Position numbers and translations under genes: made by a program | In this document: one piece after another, positions 60,300 through 64,000 of the stretch | Layout: every line of letters begins with the position of its first letter | Numbering within the stretch: position 1 is the first letter of the stretch | NCBI GenBank assembly: GCA_025642065.1 | Contig: JAODUP010000484.1 | Location: forward strand, 506,001-570,000 | Length of the DNA: 64,000 nt | Source: Paralvinella palmiformis | Taxonomy: Eukaryota > Annelida > Polychaeta > Terebellida > Alvinellidae | Reading direction: 5' to 3' | The notes under the pieces: generated by a model | Told to the model about the DNA's origin: nothing | The model's input: only the letters and a program-made list of their open reading frames with translations | Databases searched by the model: none

Positions 60300-60960
60300 A
60301 GTAGCATAATTATATACACACTGACGTCGACAGACAATATTATATAAATAGCTGCTCGTAGATAAAACAAAACGAGTACGCGTGAGCTCGCGCCAGTCTC
60401 CTCTCTAATCGAGCCAGAGACACAGAGCTAGCCGCTAAGTGAGTGGCCTAGATTTGGTTTTAGTTTACGCGCGCGCGAACGTAGACGCGTACAGCGGGCT
60501 AACGTCACAGCATCGTCTGCCGTTTAGTTACATATCTGTCATATGGTAGAGGCTTTCGTGTGATCTTCCTTCATCCTTGGGCTTAGACCTTGATGATGTT
60601 GTACACCAATAAACACAAACACACGCGCCGAGATCAACAGGAACACGTCTAACAAACGTTTGCAGCTTGTGTGGCTTTGCCAGCACATAAACAGAACATG
60701 CGGGCACGATGAAAATTATGTTGTTCTACGGTATATCCTCAAGTCCAGCAGTGACGCTGAGTAACTATCTTAGATTCTTATTGGGCGTCTTTTACACCCT
60801 ACACCAGCCATTACATACCATAATCACACATGGTCAATAATATTTTCGAATAAATCCAAACCTCGCCGCGCCAGGACGGAACAGTCATGTTTACAACAAA
60901 CAAACGACCTTCACCTTGTTAGCTAGCTTGCTCTCGTGCGCACACGCACACAAAGGCTCG
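60300..60960. promoter_or_regulatory. CpG-rich promoter-like region
   Basis: Locally dense in CpG (GTACGCGTGAGCTCGCGCC at about 60377, GCGCGCGCG at about 60470), in clear contrast to its AT-rich surroundings. Contains TGACGTCG near 60322 and AACGTCAC near 60501 (CREB/ATF-like), and TATATAAATAGC on the plus strand near 60340. A plus-strand donor-like CTAAGTGAGT lies near 60436, and a minus-strand donor-like AACAAGGTGAAG near 60912. It could drive the minus-strand gene to the left, a plus-strand transcript, or both. Confidence 0.5.
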
Positions 60961-62347
60961 GCTACGGCCTACTGGAATTGGGGCATATATTATAATATGA
61001 ATCGAGGCCTGGTTTCCCTTCAGCATAAACACACAGACGACGCAAACTCATCACTCTTTGACCGAATTGCCTCCATTTATACCGGTAATGGTTAGCATCG
61101 GGGAAATGTAAGATAATTAAATCTGAGACCTCCACGACTACGTCTACCTCTAGACAAAGAAAACCCACCACCAAAGATCTACTAGATCTAGGTCCAAGCT
61201 TTCATAGATGAACTGTCAAGAAAAACACTGTTACTATTAGCAACATAAAAATACAACAAGTGATATATATATATATATATTTATGTAAATAGTTTTTTAT
61301 GTATTACACTTTTTTTTAAATCAGGTTTAGGTAGCCTATATCCCCAGTTTAAACAATTTGGCTACTGGCATATACTTTCCAACACTATGTCTATGAGTGA
61401 GTTCTTTGTTCAATCTTCGCATTTAAATCGGAGAATTTGGTTTCATTCAGCTGCACCACAATCGGCATATTATACAATTAATGAACTACATCTTATCTAG
61501 AGTCCAAATAAATAATTTCTCAAAGAATAAACCAACTCGGTAATTTACATATTATCTTGCTGAACATCTAAAAAAAATTGTATAACATCATTATTATTAT
61601 ATCCACCATTGAGTTAATACAGATCATTTATATCTTTATTTCACCAAGTTTAAATGTTAATGATAACTGACACAACATTAATGGTAAACTAATCTGTGAT
61701 TTACTGAACTTAAGGGCTGTTAATGTTATAACTGCTACTGGAGCATAATGAATTCAAGGCTTGAGAAAAACCACAGTAAATTAATATCATTATCAATATT
61801 AGTATGTATAACATTAAAATAACAAAGCAATATGAGCACTACCTGCACTTGATTCACCAGAATAACAACCTGCCTTTTGATTGAATTATTATTATTTAAT
61901 ATTATTATTATTCACAATTTTATATGATGATTCCCCTTTGATTGTGAATATGAGTTGGGGTAAGTATTTTGACCTACAATACTGTTTAATTGTAACACTT
62001 GTCACAAGTATATAGATCTAATACACATCAAACAAGTTCATTCTCAATAAACACTTCAATGTATGTGTAATACTGAATAATTGAAACCCTGTATGATCGT
62101 TTTCTCCATTGTTGTGAATTTGTTGTGTTGTGTTACAGTTTGTAATTTAGGAAGAAATTTTTTTGATTTTAATAGATTTAATAATTATACACGACCTTCC
62201 AGGATATTCCAGTATTTCTTTTTCATGAATAGGTTTTGTATAACATTGTTATTATAGTTTAAATGCAAGGCCCACTTAATAATTTTAGTATTGTGCATCA
62301 GTAATTGCTGAAGAAAAAAGATGTATGTGTATATATATGTATGTATT

Positions 62348-62389
<42 letters not shown>

Positions 62390-64000
62390 ACTTTTCTTAT
62401 CCATTACTGTAATTACAATCTTAAATGATATATATTTGTATGTAGTACATAACTATTGTTGTAATGGTAATATTGTAGAGTTTGGAAATAAATCATTCAT
62501 TCATTCATGGTGTACTAGGCAGCTCTTTTTCTCTGATGATTGCCTGACCGTTCCAGCAGACGATGAAGGATATGAAAAGTAAATATGTACCAGGCAGAAT
62601 GAGACAAAATGTAAACCAAAGACATCATATTTTAAGGCTAAAATCTATTCACACACTGATACAGTGTTGAAAGCATTGATCTCTTGTTTGTTTTGGTAAG
62701 AACGAGGTTTCACAAGAAATACAAGCATGCGGCAATGTGCAGATAAAACCTCAGGCTGTTTAACCGTTAGTATTTCTAACTTGGAAATTCAGGGCCAATA
62801 AAGGTCTACAGGAGTGTGTGGTAGGTTGCAAGAAACTCACACACACGCACACACACATTTCTTATTCTGTTTAAGATAGAAGAATGCAGACATATCTCAA
62901 ACATGTATACTACAATAGTCTGACCAATGAACTTCTCATGCTCTACTGAAAATAAAACTGTGTGCACTAATTATATTACTTTCCCCATCAAGACACGATG
63001 TAATTAGAACAATAAATATATAAATCACCAAACAATTCACTCATTAAACCATCACTTTCTACCACATATATATTAAATCCTTGTGTAGTTATCAAGCCAA
63101 GGGTCAGTTACACAGCTTTTTCAACAGCAGTCCCTAGTCGCCTATTTTATCGGTCAGCTACTTTGGTTTTGGTGAAAAGTGGTCTAGAATGCTCCAAATA
63201 ACTCCATTTTCCAAACTTTTTCAAGGGAAAGCCACTACACCCCCCCCCCTTCCAATGGAGAAAGACTGCCCCACAGCCAGTCATTTTCCACTCACCCCCT
63301 ACCCGCATCCAAACCTCCCTCCAGTAACGGGCCATATACTATCACTGTTCTAAGTAAAAATGCACCCTGAAGCAATATTTACAAGATATAATCGCTGTGT
63401 TTTATTCAAACATGAATTAAAGATGGCATATTCAGAAAAGATTACCAATTACTCCAACATCATGTTCTTGATAACAGTAAACATGAATAAAAACACTAAA
63501 CATCAATAAGATTAAAGCTTATTGGAAAGTTGTCTACAAAAGTTTATGTATATAATACTTCTTTTACTTCTGCCTTTTACGTCAGAGTGTGTTGGTTTGG
63601 TAGATAACGGAAGATAAGTTAAACTTGCCAACCGTTTGGAAAACCTACACGGATTATTGAATGATATATCAATTTGATGATAACTACTTCTATGACAATA
63701 TAACACAGAAGTAGTTGGTAATGATGTGTCCGGTTGAGCACCTTACAGGATTTTTATTCATGGAGTTAACAAGCTATTATGTTTCTGGCATTTGATAAAT
63801 TATCCTATCCACCATAAAGCAACAGATTTTATATAACCAATACAATTACCTCGTAAACTTTGCTGTTTTCAAGCACACTTGATGACACCTTTCCGCTTAT
63901 AATGAATAGGGTATCACACCAAACAATTTTGAATAACATACCGTAATCACTCTGTTTTCATACACAGTTAAATCAGTGACTGTGACAAATCAAGGAATAA
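60961..64000. other. Gene-free right end
   Basis: No exon, RNA gene or mobile element recognised. (TA)n tracts at 61263-61280 and 62348-62387; a short poly-C at 63241-63250. Confidence 0.45.
62348..62387. repeat. (TA)n microsatellite
   Basis: About 20 TA units, preceded by a TATG-rich stretch. Confidence 0.9.

Overview
The window is nuclear DNA from an animal. Genes are split by GT-AG introns, intergenic DNA is AT-rich, and there are many microsatellites, tRNA-derived SINEs and small DNA transposons. The protein families (a single ERR-type nuclear receptor, GPATCH2, AMPK beta, a YeeE/YedE sulfur transporter) and the repeat style suggest an invertebrate. A lophotrochozoan, perhaps a mollusc, is my guess; nothing in the sequence fixes the species.

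Layout. (1) 1-9040, minus strand: the 5' two thirds of an estrogen-related receptor gene (N-terminal domain, both zinc fingers, hinge, start of the ligand-binding domain); the remaining exons run off the left edge. (2) 10315-21249, plus strand: a complete nine-exon gene for a 408-residue YeeE/YedE (TsuA-like) sulfur-compound transporter, with transposon remnants in its introns. (3) 25071-29302, minus strand: a complete six-exon GPATCH2 orthologue (476 aa) ending in a G-patch. (4) 29303-35280: a repeat-dense gap with a SINE, a tyrosine-recombinase scrap between direct repeats and a hAT element with a visible target-site duplication. (5) 35426-37958, plus strand: a three-exon gene for an unrecognised 111-residue protein, behind a promoter with a TCTCGCGAGA box. 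(6) 42778-48947, minus strand: the conserved part of AMP-activated protein kinase beta. Three further minus-strand exons at 52.1, 56.4 and 58.3-58.6 kb may be its N-terminal region, or another gene. (7) 60.3-61.0 kb: a CpG-rich, promoter-like stretch. I see no gene from there to the right edge.

The most interesting find is in the AMPK beta gene. Two homologous exons in tandem (46962-47088 and 46232-46370) have identical splice phases and both encode the segment just after the carbohydrate-binding module. Joining both shifts the frame and hits a stop at once, so they look mutually exclusive. They swap residues matching the glycogen-binding loop and the helix that contacts the kinase subunit. 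Second is the intron-containing animal member of the bacterial thiosulfate-transporter family. The ERR-GPATCH2 order and orientation also matches human 1q41 (ESRRG-GPATCH2), with the transporter gene lying between the two here.

Exon boundaries were placed by hand from splice sites, reading-frame continuity and remembered family motifs. No alignment or search was run.
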